A stretch of 64,000 nt of DNA from Planktothrix rubescens CCAP 1459/22. GTDB taxonomy: Bacteria > Cyanobacteriota > Cyanobacteriia > Cyanobacteriales > Microcoleaceae. The stretch covers positions 3,550,001 to 3,614,000 of the forward strand of contig LR882958.1 in NCBI GenBank assembly GCA_904830895.1, written 5' to 3'. Of the stretch, positions 46,728-54,623 are shown piece by piece. Each line of letters opens with the position of its first letter. The stretch's first letter is position 1. Made by a program: the position numbers and the translations under genes. The notes beneath the pieces were generated by a model that saw only the letters and a list, made by a program, of their open reading frames with translations, was not told the DNA's origin and did no database searches.

Positions 46728-47555
46728 ATGTCTTTGGATACTCCAATCTCTGAACCGATCATAACTGAATCCGAATCTCCTGTAATTTCACCTGAGATTG
46801 ATCCTAATTTACAAGTTCGGTTTAAAACCGAAGCCGGACGATTATTGTTATTTTTACCACCGGAAAACAACCGTGAAGATATCGAGACCAATGCCAACCT
46901 TAATAATACCTGGACAGAACTCTGGCAACAGTTAAAACATCGTCTTAACGGGGGTGAACACGCAGAACAAGATTATACGGAAGTTTATCTAATGGCAGAA
47001 AATCGGTTATTAGATGGGCGTCAACTCCAAGATATTGCCGAGGCGCTAACGGAAGTTCAACTGCAACTGAAACGGGTTAAAACCAGTCGCCGTCAAACCG
47101 CAGTAGCAGCAGCTATGGCGGGCTATAGCGTCGATCAGGATGTGGAACGGGAAACCTTGGCTCAACCCGTGTTAGAGACGACTACAGCCCCCTTAGCAGA
47201 ACCGTTATATTTGAAAATGACCGTGCGCTCTGGTGTGGATATTCGTCACCCAGGAACCATTGTAATTGTCGGGGATGTGAACCCAGGGAGTTCAGTGATT
47301 GCCGATGGCGATATTATTGTTTGGGGACGGTTGCGGGGAAATGCCCACGCCGGGGCTAAAGGGAATCGAAATAGTTCAATTATGGCTTTGCAAATGGAAC
47401 CTAAGTTAATTCGGATTGCGGATCAAGTGGCGCGGGGGCCAGAAACCTCCCCCGAACAGTTTTACCCAGAAGTGGCTTATGTTGATACCACAGGAATTCG
47501 GATTAGTCCGGCGAAGGAAGTTGCTAAGGCTAAAATATTGACCCTGGAGATATAG
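46728..47555 (+). CDS. minC: Septum-site-determining protein MinC
   Basis: 275 residues. MinC inhibits FtsZ polymerisation away from midcell, recruited by MinD. The C-terminal beta-helix domain is clear: RSGVDIRHPGTIVIVGDVNP, GSSVIADGDIIVWGRLRGNA HAGAKGN, SIMALQMEPKLIRIA. The N-terminal ~170 residues contain an acidic leader (PISEPIITESESPVISPEID) that is longer than in enterobacteria. First gene of minCDE; a heptamer array follows before minD. Confidence 0.95.
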   Translation: MSLDTPISEPIITESESPVISPEIDPNLQVRFKTEAGRLLLFLPPENNREDIETNANLNNTWTELWQQLKHRLNGGEHAEQDYTEVYLMAENRLLDGRQLQDIAEALTEVQLQLKRVKTSRRQTAVAAAMAGYSVDQDVERETLAQPVLETTTAPLAEPLYLKMTVRSGVDIRHPGTIVIVGDVNPGSSVIADGDIIVWGRLRGNAHAGAKGNRNSSIMALQMEPKLIRIADQVARGPETSPEQFYPEVAYVDTTGIRISPAKEVAKAKILTLEI

Positions 47556-47607
47556 TGGGTAATGGGGAATGGGGAATTACGAATTACGAATTACGAATTA
47601 CGAATGG
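47556..47607. repeat. Heptamer array between minC and minD
   Basis: GGGTAATGGGGAATGGGGAA followed by four TACGAAT copies. It is the same family as at 19496 and 58259 and lies inside the min operon. Confidence 0.85.
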
Positions 47608-47730
47608 GGAGGAAAGGATTTTAGACTTTGGGTTTGAGTATCGGTTTATTGAAAAGACGCGCCAAATGTGGATGAAATAAGTTATTCTGAACACCGGATC
47701 GATATATTGCCGAACACAAATTTTTAAAAT

Positions 47731-48537
47731 ATGAGTCGTGTTATTGTGATTACCTCTGGAAAAGGAGGGGTGGGAAAAACTACTTGTACCGCTAATGTGG
47801 GTATGAGTTTGGCAAAACGGGGCCACAGTGTTGTGGTAATTGATGCGGATTTTGGTCTGAGAAATTTAGACTTACTCTTGGGTTTAGAAAATCGGATTGT
47901 TTATACAGCAATGGAGGTTTTATCGGGGGAATGTCGCCTGGAACAAGCCTTAGTGAAAGATAAACGAGAATCCCGTTTAGTGTTATTACCTGCGGCTCAA
48001 AATCGGATGAAAGAGGCTGTTACCCCCGATCAAATGAAGCAATTAGTAGCGATGTTGGAAGGCAAATATGATTATATTATCATTGATTGTCCGGCGGGAA
48101 TTGAACAGGGATTTCAAAATGCGATCGCCCCGGCAAAAGAAGCAATTATTGTCACCACTCCCGAAGTTTCAGCCGTTAGAGATGCGGATCGAGTGATTGG
48201 TTTATTAGAGGCAAATTCGGTTAAAAAAATTCGGTTATTAATTAATCGGATTAAGCCTTTAATGGTGGAAGCCAACGATATGATGTCGGTACAGGATGTG
48301 GAAGAAATTCTAGCAATTCCTTTAATTGGGGTGGTTCCCGATGATGAAAATGTGATTGTTTCCACCAATAAAGGAGAACCTTTAGTATTAGCAGAAAATC
48401 CTTCCCAAGCGGCGCAAGCGTTTACGAATGTGGTGCGTCGAATTGAAGGGGAAAAAGTAGCATTCCTTGACCTTAACCCCCGTCAAGAAGGGTTTTTTGC
48501 TAAACTACGTCGTTTGCTTTCCTCTAAAGTTCGCTAA
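47731..48537 (+). CDS. minD: Septum-site-determining ATPase MinD
   Basis: 268 residues. The deviant Walker A VITSGKGGVGKTTCTANVG and VVVIDADFGLRNLDLLLGLE are canonical. The C-terminal amphipathic membrane-targeting helix is GFFAKLRRLLSSKVR. MinD dimerises on the membrane with ATP, recruits MinC and is released by MinE. Middle gene of minCDE. Confidence 0.97.
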   Translation: MSRVIVITSGKGGVGKTTCTANVGMSLAKRGHSVVVIDADFGLRNLDLLLGLENRIVYTAMEVLSGECRLEQALVKDKRESRLVLLPAAQNRMKEAVTPDQMKQLVAMLEGKYDYIIIDCPAGIEQGFQNAIAPAKEAIIVTTPEVSAVRDADRVIGLLEANSVKKIRLLINRIKPLMVEANDMMSVQDVEEILAIPLIGVVPDDENVIVSTNKGEPLVLAENPSQAAQAFTNVVRRIEGEKVAFLDLNPRQEGFFAKLRRLLSSKVR

Positions 48538-48691
48538 AAATATAGCAACCGCCAAGGCAGTTAGGACACTATACGGATCTTAGAACCCAGACGGTGAAGT
48601 ATTTTCCCCCCAGATCCGGCGTTCCCTGTTCCCTGCTATATATCTTGAAATTGTTGATCTGACTGCTTCTGTATTCATCCTCCAAACCCCC

Positions 48692-49141
48692 ATGAAAATT
48701 AATGAACTCATAGAAAGACTTTTTCCTCGAAATCATCAAACCAGTCGAGAGGAAGCTAAACAACGCTTGAAGTTGGTCTTAGCCCATGACCGGGCTGATC
48801 TATCGGCGGAAATGGTGGAAGCCATGCGAAAAGAAATCATGGAAGTGGTATCTCGTTATGTAGAAATAGATACCGATGATTCAGAATTTAACTTAGAAAG
48901 TGATAACCGAGCTACCGCATTAGTGGCTAATTTATTAATTCGTCGGGTTAAACAAAGGGGATTATTCATGGCTGAATCTCCTCCTCCAGAACTTAAAACT
49001 GAATCTCCTAAAGACGAGGAGACTGAGGAAACCTCACCCCAACCGTCCCCAACCCCAACCCCCAAACCATCTACTTCACTTAAATCCGAGTTAAAAGCTC
49101 CTCCTCCTCCACCGGAGAAAAGCACAGAAAATCCAGATTGA
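48692..49141 (+). CDS. minE: MinE with proline-rich C-terminal extension
   Basis: 149 residues, against ~90-100 in most MinE. Residues 1-92 are ordinary MinE: membrane-targeting IERLFPR, MinD-binding EEAKQRLKLVLAHDRADLSA, and the dimerisation strand. The last ~57 residues form an acidic then Pro/Thr-rich tail (SPKDEETEETSPQPSPTPTP, LKAPPPPPEKSTENPD), presumably disordered. MinE stimulates MinD ATPase to drive oscillation. Third gene of the operon; the stop is followed by a dispersed repeat. Confidence 0.93.
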   Translation: MKINELIERLFPRNHQTSREEAKQRLKLVLAHDRADLSAEMVEAMRKEIMEVVSRYVEIDTDDSEFNLESDNRATALVANLLIRRVKQRGLFMAESPPPELKTESPKDEETEETSPQPSPTPTPKPSTSLKSELKAPPPPPEKSTENPD

Positions 49142-49218
49142 CATCCACCCCACCGTAAAACGGGCAACAACCCAGTTTTTGTAATAGGATAGCTTGTATT
49201 AGAGTCCTAAAGGACTCC

Positions 49219-52200
49219 CTACAAATTAGGGGGGAGTTCGGGACTGACCATCAGAGTTAATACTTCGTCCCCAATGCCTTTTAATTTATGGAATTCTTGG
49301 CTGATAATTTCCCCCCGAGGGAGATAGTTAGCCACTTCCGTAGAGACTAAAATACTATTGGGATGGGCAACCTCCTGTAACCTGGCCGCCATATTCACCG
49401 CCGGGCCAATGGCGGTATAATCGGAACGATCTTGAGATCCGAACATCCCGACAACCGCCGTCCCAATATGAATTCCGCACCGGAAACGCACGGGGACAAC
49501 CCCATTTTCCCCGACAATGCCCTGTTCTCGCCAGTGTTGATTTAACTTATCAAGCGATCGCAACATTTGCCTCGCTGAATTCACCGCCTGTTTTACCTGT
49601 TTTTCGGCTGATAACTCCTCCGGGGCGCCATATAAAGCCATCACCGCATCCCCGACAAACTTATCCACCGTCCCCCCATTAGCAAAAATCACCCGGGTCA
49701 TCTCTGCTAAATACTCATTTAACACCACTGCAATTCCCTGGGATTGTAACTGATTCGACATTTGGGTAAATCCGACAATATCACTAAATAAAATCGTAAT
49801 TAACCGAGGTTCGGGACTCAGATCCAGGGATAACTCCCCGGTTGCGGCTTTTTTAACCATGGTTTCGGGTAAAAATCGCTTCAATACTGACTCTGTTAAA
49901 TATCTATTTAACTCAAATATACGCCTCTCATTCTCTTTTAAAGACTGTAAGTTTCTAACTTCTGCCAACAATTCCCGATCATTAAAGGGTTTTGATAAAT
50001 AGGCATCTGCCCCCCGTTCCACCCCTTCTAAACGGGTATCTTCATCGGCTTTAGCCGTTAATAAAATCATCGGGGTTCCCTTCAATTGCGGGTTATTCCG
50101 AATTAACCGAATTAAATCTAACCCTGAGACTAAAGGCATCATTAAATCCGTAATAATCACTTCTGGGTGATATTTTTGGGCAATTTCAAACCCTTCCACC
50201 CCGTTACAAGCTACTACCACATTATAACCCGATTGACGCAGAATTTTGGAGACATAACGGCGTAAATCCGGGTTATCATCCACCACTAAAACTAAATTAG
50301 TCAGGGAACCATTTTCAGGTAAAATCATATTCTCCTGACGGGTTTCTTCCCCATCAAAATCATCTCCATCGGTTACATCCACATCAATATCGGCAAACTC
50401 CACCGATGCCCGACTTGAATTTAATTCAGCCTGAATTTCTAATATTTGTTCCCCTGGTAAATGGGAGGTTCCCTGTTGTAACCAAACCGTAAAAGTTGTG
50501 CCTCTCCCATACACGGATTCTACGGAAATTTGGCCTTTGTGCAGTTCGACTAATTCCTTAACTAAAGCCAACCCTAAACCCGAACCTTCATAGGAACGAT
50601 TAGCCGAGCCTTCCGCTTGTCTAAACCGTTCAAATAAATAGGGAATTTGTTCCGGTTTAATCCCAATTCCAGTATCCGTAACCTGCAAACGACAATGATT
50701 TCCCATCGGTTCCACCCTGAGAGTAATTGTCCCTCCGGCGGGAGTAAACTTCATGGCATTAGACAATAAATTATAGATAATTTTATCAAACCGTTCTAAA
50801 TCCAAATACAACAACGGACAATGGTTTAAATTAGTTTCCAGGTAAATTTCTTTCTTTTGACAATAGAGTTGAAAAGACTCAACGGTACTATGACAAAAAG
50901 CAATCAAATCACAGGGACGAAAACTTGGCTGCATTCGTCCAGCATCAAATCGTTGTAAATCCAATAATTGATTGACTAACCTCAATAGTCGTCGGGAATT
51001 TCTTAAAGCTATTTTTGCCTGTTCCTGGGGTAAATCCTGCTGTTGATTAATCGCCGATTCTAACGGCCCAATCATTAAAGTTAAAGGAGTACGAAACTCA
51101 TGGGAAATATTCTGGAAAAATTCCGTTTTCACCCGGTCGGCTTCTAACAATCGTTGCGCCTGTTGTCGAGTTTTTTGATATAAACGAGCCTGTTGTACCG
51201 CCAGAGCAGCTTGTACGGCCACTACTTGGACTAAATTAATTTCCGACTCCTGCCATTTACGAATCCGATTATTTTGTCGCAGGGAAATACTACCAATAAT
51301 CTGACCTTCTGACTGCAAAGGAACTAACATTAGGGCTTTAGAAGCAGAACGTAGGGGTAATTCAGCAATCTTACATTCCGGTTGCAGATCTAAGTTATCA
51401 ATAACAACGGGTTGGCGGGTGCGTAAAAGTTTTTGTAATACTGGATTTTCTCGAATCGGAACGGCCGACTGAGGTAGGGTTTCTAGGGAGAGCTTAGGGG
51501 CGGGAGTAGACGCTTCCGATGACCATTCATCACTAACCATCGAAGCCTGTCGAGTTGCATCATACAACCCCACACACTGAACATATTCATCATCCCTTGT
51601 CCAGAGGGATAAGGCACAGCCATCCACCTGTAGGGCTTCTCCCAATTGTTGGGTAATGGCGCCGAAAATTGTGCGCGGATCGAGACTCGAACGAATGGCC
51701 GATGTAATGGTATTAACTAGGGCCTCCCGTTTCGCCAGTTCCCGCACCTGTTCATAGGCCCGAGCTTGGGAAAGGGCGAGAGCCGCTTGGTCAGAAACCG
51801 TAATCACTAACTGCACTTCATGGTCAAGCCAGATATGGGGTTCTTGGCAGTGATGCAGGGCTAAAACCGCCATTAAGTCCAGTTTGTAGAATAGGGGGAC
51901 GACTAAACTCGACCGAATTTGAGTTTGATCGTAGGCCTGTTGACGTTCTGTTACCGATAAAATCCGTTCATCGCTAACTGCATCCTGAATCACTTCGACG
52001 TCTGTGGTTTCCCAGACTAATAATTGTAATAAATTCTTGGAAGGCTTTTGACTATCGGGGGTTTCTGTGGCATCTAGCCGTCCCGACTGATACATAAACC
52101 ATTCATCCACCATTTGCCCGTCTTGAAACGGCCGCAGCAGGCAATAGCGGGCTTCAAACATTTGGCCAACGGTTTCCACGATCCGTTGCAGCATTTCCCG

Positions 52201-52683
52201 ATAGTTGGGGGCGGAGCGAATGGTATTGGTAACGGCGTAGAGGAGGGATTCTTGTTGGAGGGCGCGTCGTAATTCTTCGGTACGGGATTTGAGAACCCCA
52301 TGGGTTTCTAAGGCCTGTTTAACGATGGCTTTGACTTCTTCCGCATCCCAAGGTTTGGTAACGTATTTAAAAACTTTACCGGAGTTAATTGCTTCGACTA
52401 AATCCTCGACGTCGGTATAACCGGTGAGGATAATTCTAATAATATCGGGATATTGGGCCGCGGTTAAACTCAGAAATTCCGTCCCGCTCATTTGCGGCAT
52501 TCTTTGGTCGGAAATAATCACCGCCACGTCAGTCTCGGACGCTAAAATCTTTAGCGCCTCTGGCCCACCATCTGCTCGCAACACCCGGTATTCCCGATGA
52601 AAGGTGCGATACAGCAAATCTAGGTTATCGGGTTCGTCATCGACAACCAAGATCGTCGGCTTAGATTTTTTCTGGGAACTCAT
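49219..52683 (-). CDS. cyaC: CyaC-type hybrid adenylate cyclase (REC-GAF-GAF-HK-REC-cyclase)
   Basis: 1154 residues from ATG 52683. REC1 (~5-125, TILVVDDEPDNLDLL; phospho-Asp in VIISDQRMPQMSG), two GAF-like domains (~160-520), HisKA (FFQNISHEFRTPLTLMIGPL) with HATPase (DTGIGIKPEQ, GSGLGLALV), REC2 (VLVVDDNPDLRRYV; ITDLMMPLVSGLD), then a class III cyclase (~925-1140). The metal Asp is in ILFSDIVGFTQMSN. Lys in VDKFVGDAVMAL favours adenylate rather than guanylate specificity. This is the domain order of Spirulina and Anabaena CyaC, a red/far-red-linked cAMP-forming enzyme. It is divergent from the acetyltransferase. Confidence 0.93.
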   Translation of the reverse strand: MSSQKKSKPTILVVDDEPDNLDLLYRTFHREYRVLRADGGPEALKILASETDVAVIISDQRMPQMSGTEFLSLTAAQYPDIIRIILTGYTDVEDLVEAINSGKVFKYVTKPWDAEEVKAIVKQALETHGVLKSRTEELRRALQQESLLYAVTNTIRSAPNYREMLQRIVETVGQMFEARYCLLRPFQDGQMVDEWFMYQSGRLDATETPDSQKPSKNLLQLLVWETTDVEVIQDAVSDERILSVTERQQAYDQTQIRSSLVVPLFYKLDLMAVLALHHCQEPHIWLDHEVQLVITVSDQAALALSQARAYEQVRELAKREALVNTITSAIRSSLDPRTIFGAITQQLGEALQVDGCALSLWTRDDEYVQCVGLYDATRQASMVSDEWSSEASTPAPKLSLETLPQSAVPIRENPVLQKLLRTRQPVVIDNLDLQPECKIAELPLRSASKALMLVPLQSEGQIIGSISLRQNNRIRKWQESEINLVQVVAVQAALAVQQARLYQKTRQQAQRLLEADRVKTEFFQNISHEFRTPLTLMIGPLESAINQQQDLPQEQAKIALRNSRRLLRLVNQLLDLQRFDAGRMQPSFRPCDLIAFCHSTVESFQLYCQKKEIYLETNLNHCPLLYLDLERFDKIIYNLLSNAMKFTPAGGTITLRVEPMGNHCRLQVTDTGIGIKPEQIPYLFERFRQAEGSANRSYEGSGLGLALVKELVELHKGQISVESVYGRGTTFTVWLQQGTSHLPGEQILEIQAELNSSRASVEFADIDVDVTDGDDFDGEETRQENMILPENGSLTNLVLVVDDNPDLRRYVSKILRQSGYNVVVACNGVEGFEIAQKYHPEVIITDLMMPLVSGLDLIRLIRNNPQLKGTPMILLTAKADEDTRLEGVERGADAYLSKPFNDRELLAEVRNLQSLKENERRIFELNRYLTESVLKRFLPETMVKKAATGELSLDLSPEPRLITILFSDIVGFTQMSNQLQSQGIAVVLNEYLAEMTRVIFANGGTVDKFVGDAVMALYGAPEELSAEKQVKQAVNSARQMLRSLDKLNQHWREQGIVGENGVVPVRFRCGIHIGTAVVGMFGSQDRSDYTAIGPAVNMAARLQEVAHPNSILVSTEVANYLPRGEIISQEFHKLKGIGDEVLTLMVSPELPPNL

Positions 52684-52923
52684 GCACCGGACTCCTGCTG
52701 CAAGGGATGTAGGGGGCAATGATCTGTAGAATTTACCAATTGGATGTTAACTCGGAGCCCCTATCTAATACGGGTTAAACCACAATCAGGGTATTGATGC
52801 ACAATATTTATTGTACCCCTATACTTCTGGGCGCGGAATTCCCGTATTCTTTCAGAAAGTATAAAACTGTCACGATTACCCAAAAAAGGGGGATCGGAAT
52901 TAATATTGCACTATTGATAAACT

Positions 52924-53595
52924 GTGAATCAATTGTTTTCCACTTCGAGATCTAACACATTTTTCTGGGGTTACGGAAATGGCATGGGTTCAAAAAACCT
53001 GCCCGAACAGGAAAATTCGCTACAAAAAGGGAGTTCTGTGGATTTTTCTAGTTTACAAATTCGGCCAGCAACCTCTGAGGACTTAACGGGATTAACGGAT
53101 GTTTTGGCCGAGAGTTTTCATTCCCAGGAGGGACTTTTGGGCTGGATTTATCCGATTTTACGGTTAGGAATTTATGAGGATTCCCGTTATCGTTTATTGG
53201 CAAATACAGATCAATATTTGTGTTTAGTAGCTGTGGTTTCAGGGGTCAGGTCGTCTCAACCTTCGATTTTAGGAACCATAGAAATCGGTTTGCGATCGCG
53301 TTATCCTTGGCAATTATCTTTAACCTCTCGCTATTTGTATATTTCTAATTTAGCCGTTCATCCCCAATATCGCAAGCTAGGAATTGCCCAAAAATTACTC
53401 GCAAGTTGTGAACAAACAGCCCAACATTGGGGATTTTCTAATATTTATCTTCATGTCTTAGAAAATAATCATCAAGCCCGAGGTTTATATTATAAAATGG
53501 GTTATAGATTAATTGAGATTGATTCGGGTTGGAATTGCACATTATTAGGGCAGCCTCGACGTTTGTTTTTACAAAAACCGATTGGTAATGGGTAA
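52924..53595 (+). CDS. GNAT-family N-acetyltransferase
   Basis: 223 residues from GTG 52924, or 203 from ATG 52984; the GNAT domain begins only at LQIRPATSEDLTGLTDVLAE, so the later start is equally plausible. The acetyl-CoA loop is LYISNLAVHPQYRKLGIAQK LL, and the C-terminal LENNHQARGLYYKMGYRLIE completes the fold. The substrate is not evident. The last codons (PIGNG-stop) come from the GGTAATGGGTAA repeat that follows, so the natural C-terminus may have been replaced. Confidence 0.85.
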   Translation: MNQLFSTSRSNTFFWGYGNGMGSKNLPEQENSLQKGSSVDFSSLQIRPATSEDLTGLTDVLAESFHSQEGLLGWIYPILRLGIYEDSRYRLLANTDQYLCLVAVVSGVRSSQPSILGTIEIGLRSRYPWQLSLTSRYLYISNLAVHPQYRKLGIAQKLLASCEQTAQHWGFSNIYLHVLENNHQARGLYYKMGYRLIEIDSGWNCTLLGQPRRLFLQKPIGNG

Positions 53596-53669
53596 TAGGT
53601 AATAGGTAATAGGTAATGGGTAATGGGGAATGGGGAATAGGTAATAGGTAATAGGTTTTGGGTTTTGGG
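53581..53669. repeat. GGTAAT(A/G)G heptamer array
   Basis: Tandem GGTAATGG/GGTAATAG copies, grading into GGTTTTGGGTTTTGGGTAAT. It starts within the last codons of the acetyltransferase gene. Confidence 0.85.
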
Positions 53670-53672
53670 TAA

Positions 53673-53807
53673 TAAGTACCTAAACAAAATTAATTACACA
53701 TCTTCCACCCTGTTCCCTCCCCCCTAGCCCCCCGTAAACGGGGGTTTGGGGGGGCTGTTCCGGTGTTCCCTCTCTCAACTAGGTAATTTATTTTGTGTAA
53801 CTACTTA
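53673..53807. mobile_element. MITE-like element with ~24-bp imperfect terminal repeats
   Basis: TAAGTACCTAAACAAAATTA ATTAC on the left and GTAATTTATTTTGTGTAACT ACTTA on the right match as inverted repeats at about 20 of 24 positions, bounding ~135 bp with no ORF. The interior contains a GC-rich palindrome at 53726-53770. One terminal sequence also occurs alone at 45083. Confidence 0.5.
53726..53770. repeat. GC-rich palindromic repeat, same family as the IS target
   Basis: AGCCCCCCGTAAACGGGGG then TTTGGGGGGGCTGTTCCGGTGTTCCC. The right part is the complement of GGGAACACCGGAACAGCCCC on the left flank of the ISAs1-type element at 32227, so both are copies of one dispersed palindrome. Confidence 0.8.
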
Positions 53808-53822
53808 ATAGGGAACCCTTGG

Positions 53823-54608
53823 TTAAGGCTCAATTTTGCGTTTTAAGCGTTCTCCTAATCTTAAAATTTGACAGGCTAAAATTGCCGCCCCAAACCCATT
53901 ATCAATATTCACCACTCCTACCCCGGTGGCGCAGGAATTCAACATGGTTAATAAGGGGGCTAACCCGTTAAAATTGGCTCCATAACCGACGCTGGTGGGA
54001 ACTGCAATCACCGGACAATCGGCTAATCCTCCAACTACAGTCGGTAAGGCTCCTTCCATTCCAGCGACGGCAATTAACACATCCGCATCGGCAATCATCG
54101 GCCAATTACTTAGTAACCGATGAATTCCGGCAACTCCTACATCCGATAACCGTTTTACCTCAAAACCAGATAAGGTAGCGGTGATGGCAGCTTCTTCGGC
54201 GACGGGTAAATCGGCGGTTCCGGCGGTTAAAATCGTGATTATTCCTGTAGAATTAGATCGGGGAATTTCATCCGGGTGAATAGCACAAATTTTAGCGATT
54301 TCGTAATATCTTAAATCGGGGATTTGGGCTTGTAATTGTTGATAAACATGGGGTTCAATTCGAGTTGCCATCACCACCGGATTTCGCTGACGCATTACCT
54401 CGATAATCTTAATAATTTGTTCCGGGGTTTTATTTAATCCCCAAATTACTTCGGGAAATCCGGTTCTTAATTTTCGATGATGGTCAATGCGGGCAAAATC
54501 TCCGACGGGTTCAAAATCAAAGTATTTGATTTTATCTAAGGCATCAGTCGGGGTAATTTGACCGGATGCAACGGATTCAAGTAACTGTTGTAAAGCTTCA
54601 GGATTCAT
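53823..54608 (-). CDS. larB: Nickel-pincer cofactor biosynthesis protein LarB
   Basis: 261 residues. LarB carboxylates nicotinic acid adenine dinucleotide to the pyridinium-3,5-biscarboxylate mononucleotide. The C-terminal half is the PurE-like domain: ITILTAGTADLPVAEEAAIT, SDVGVAGIHRLLS, DVLIAVAGMEGALPTVVGGL, CPVIAVPTSVGYGANFNGLA. LarC and LarE are not in the window. Only 15 bp separate it from the stop... of the upstream transport gene (start 54608, neighbour end 54624), so the two are cotranscribed. Confidence 0.93.
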   Translation of the reverse strand: MNPEALQQLLESVASGQITPTDALDKIKYFDFEPVGDFARIDHHRKLRTGFPEVIWGLNKTPEQIIKIIEVMRQRNPVVMATRIEPHVYQQLQAQIPDLRYYEIAKICAIHPDEIPRSNSTGIITILTAGTADLPVAEEAAITATLSGFEVKRLSDVGVAGIHRLLSNWPMIADADVLIAVAGMEGALPTVVGGLADCPVIAVPTSVGYGANFNGLAPLLTMLNSCATGVGVVNIDNGFGAAILACQILRLGERLKRKIEP

Positions 54609-54623
54609 CAGAATTTAAACAGA

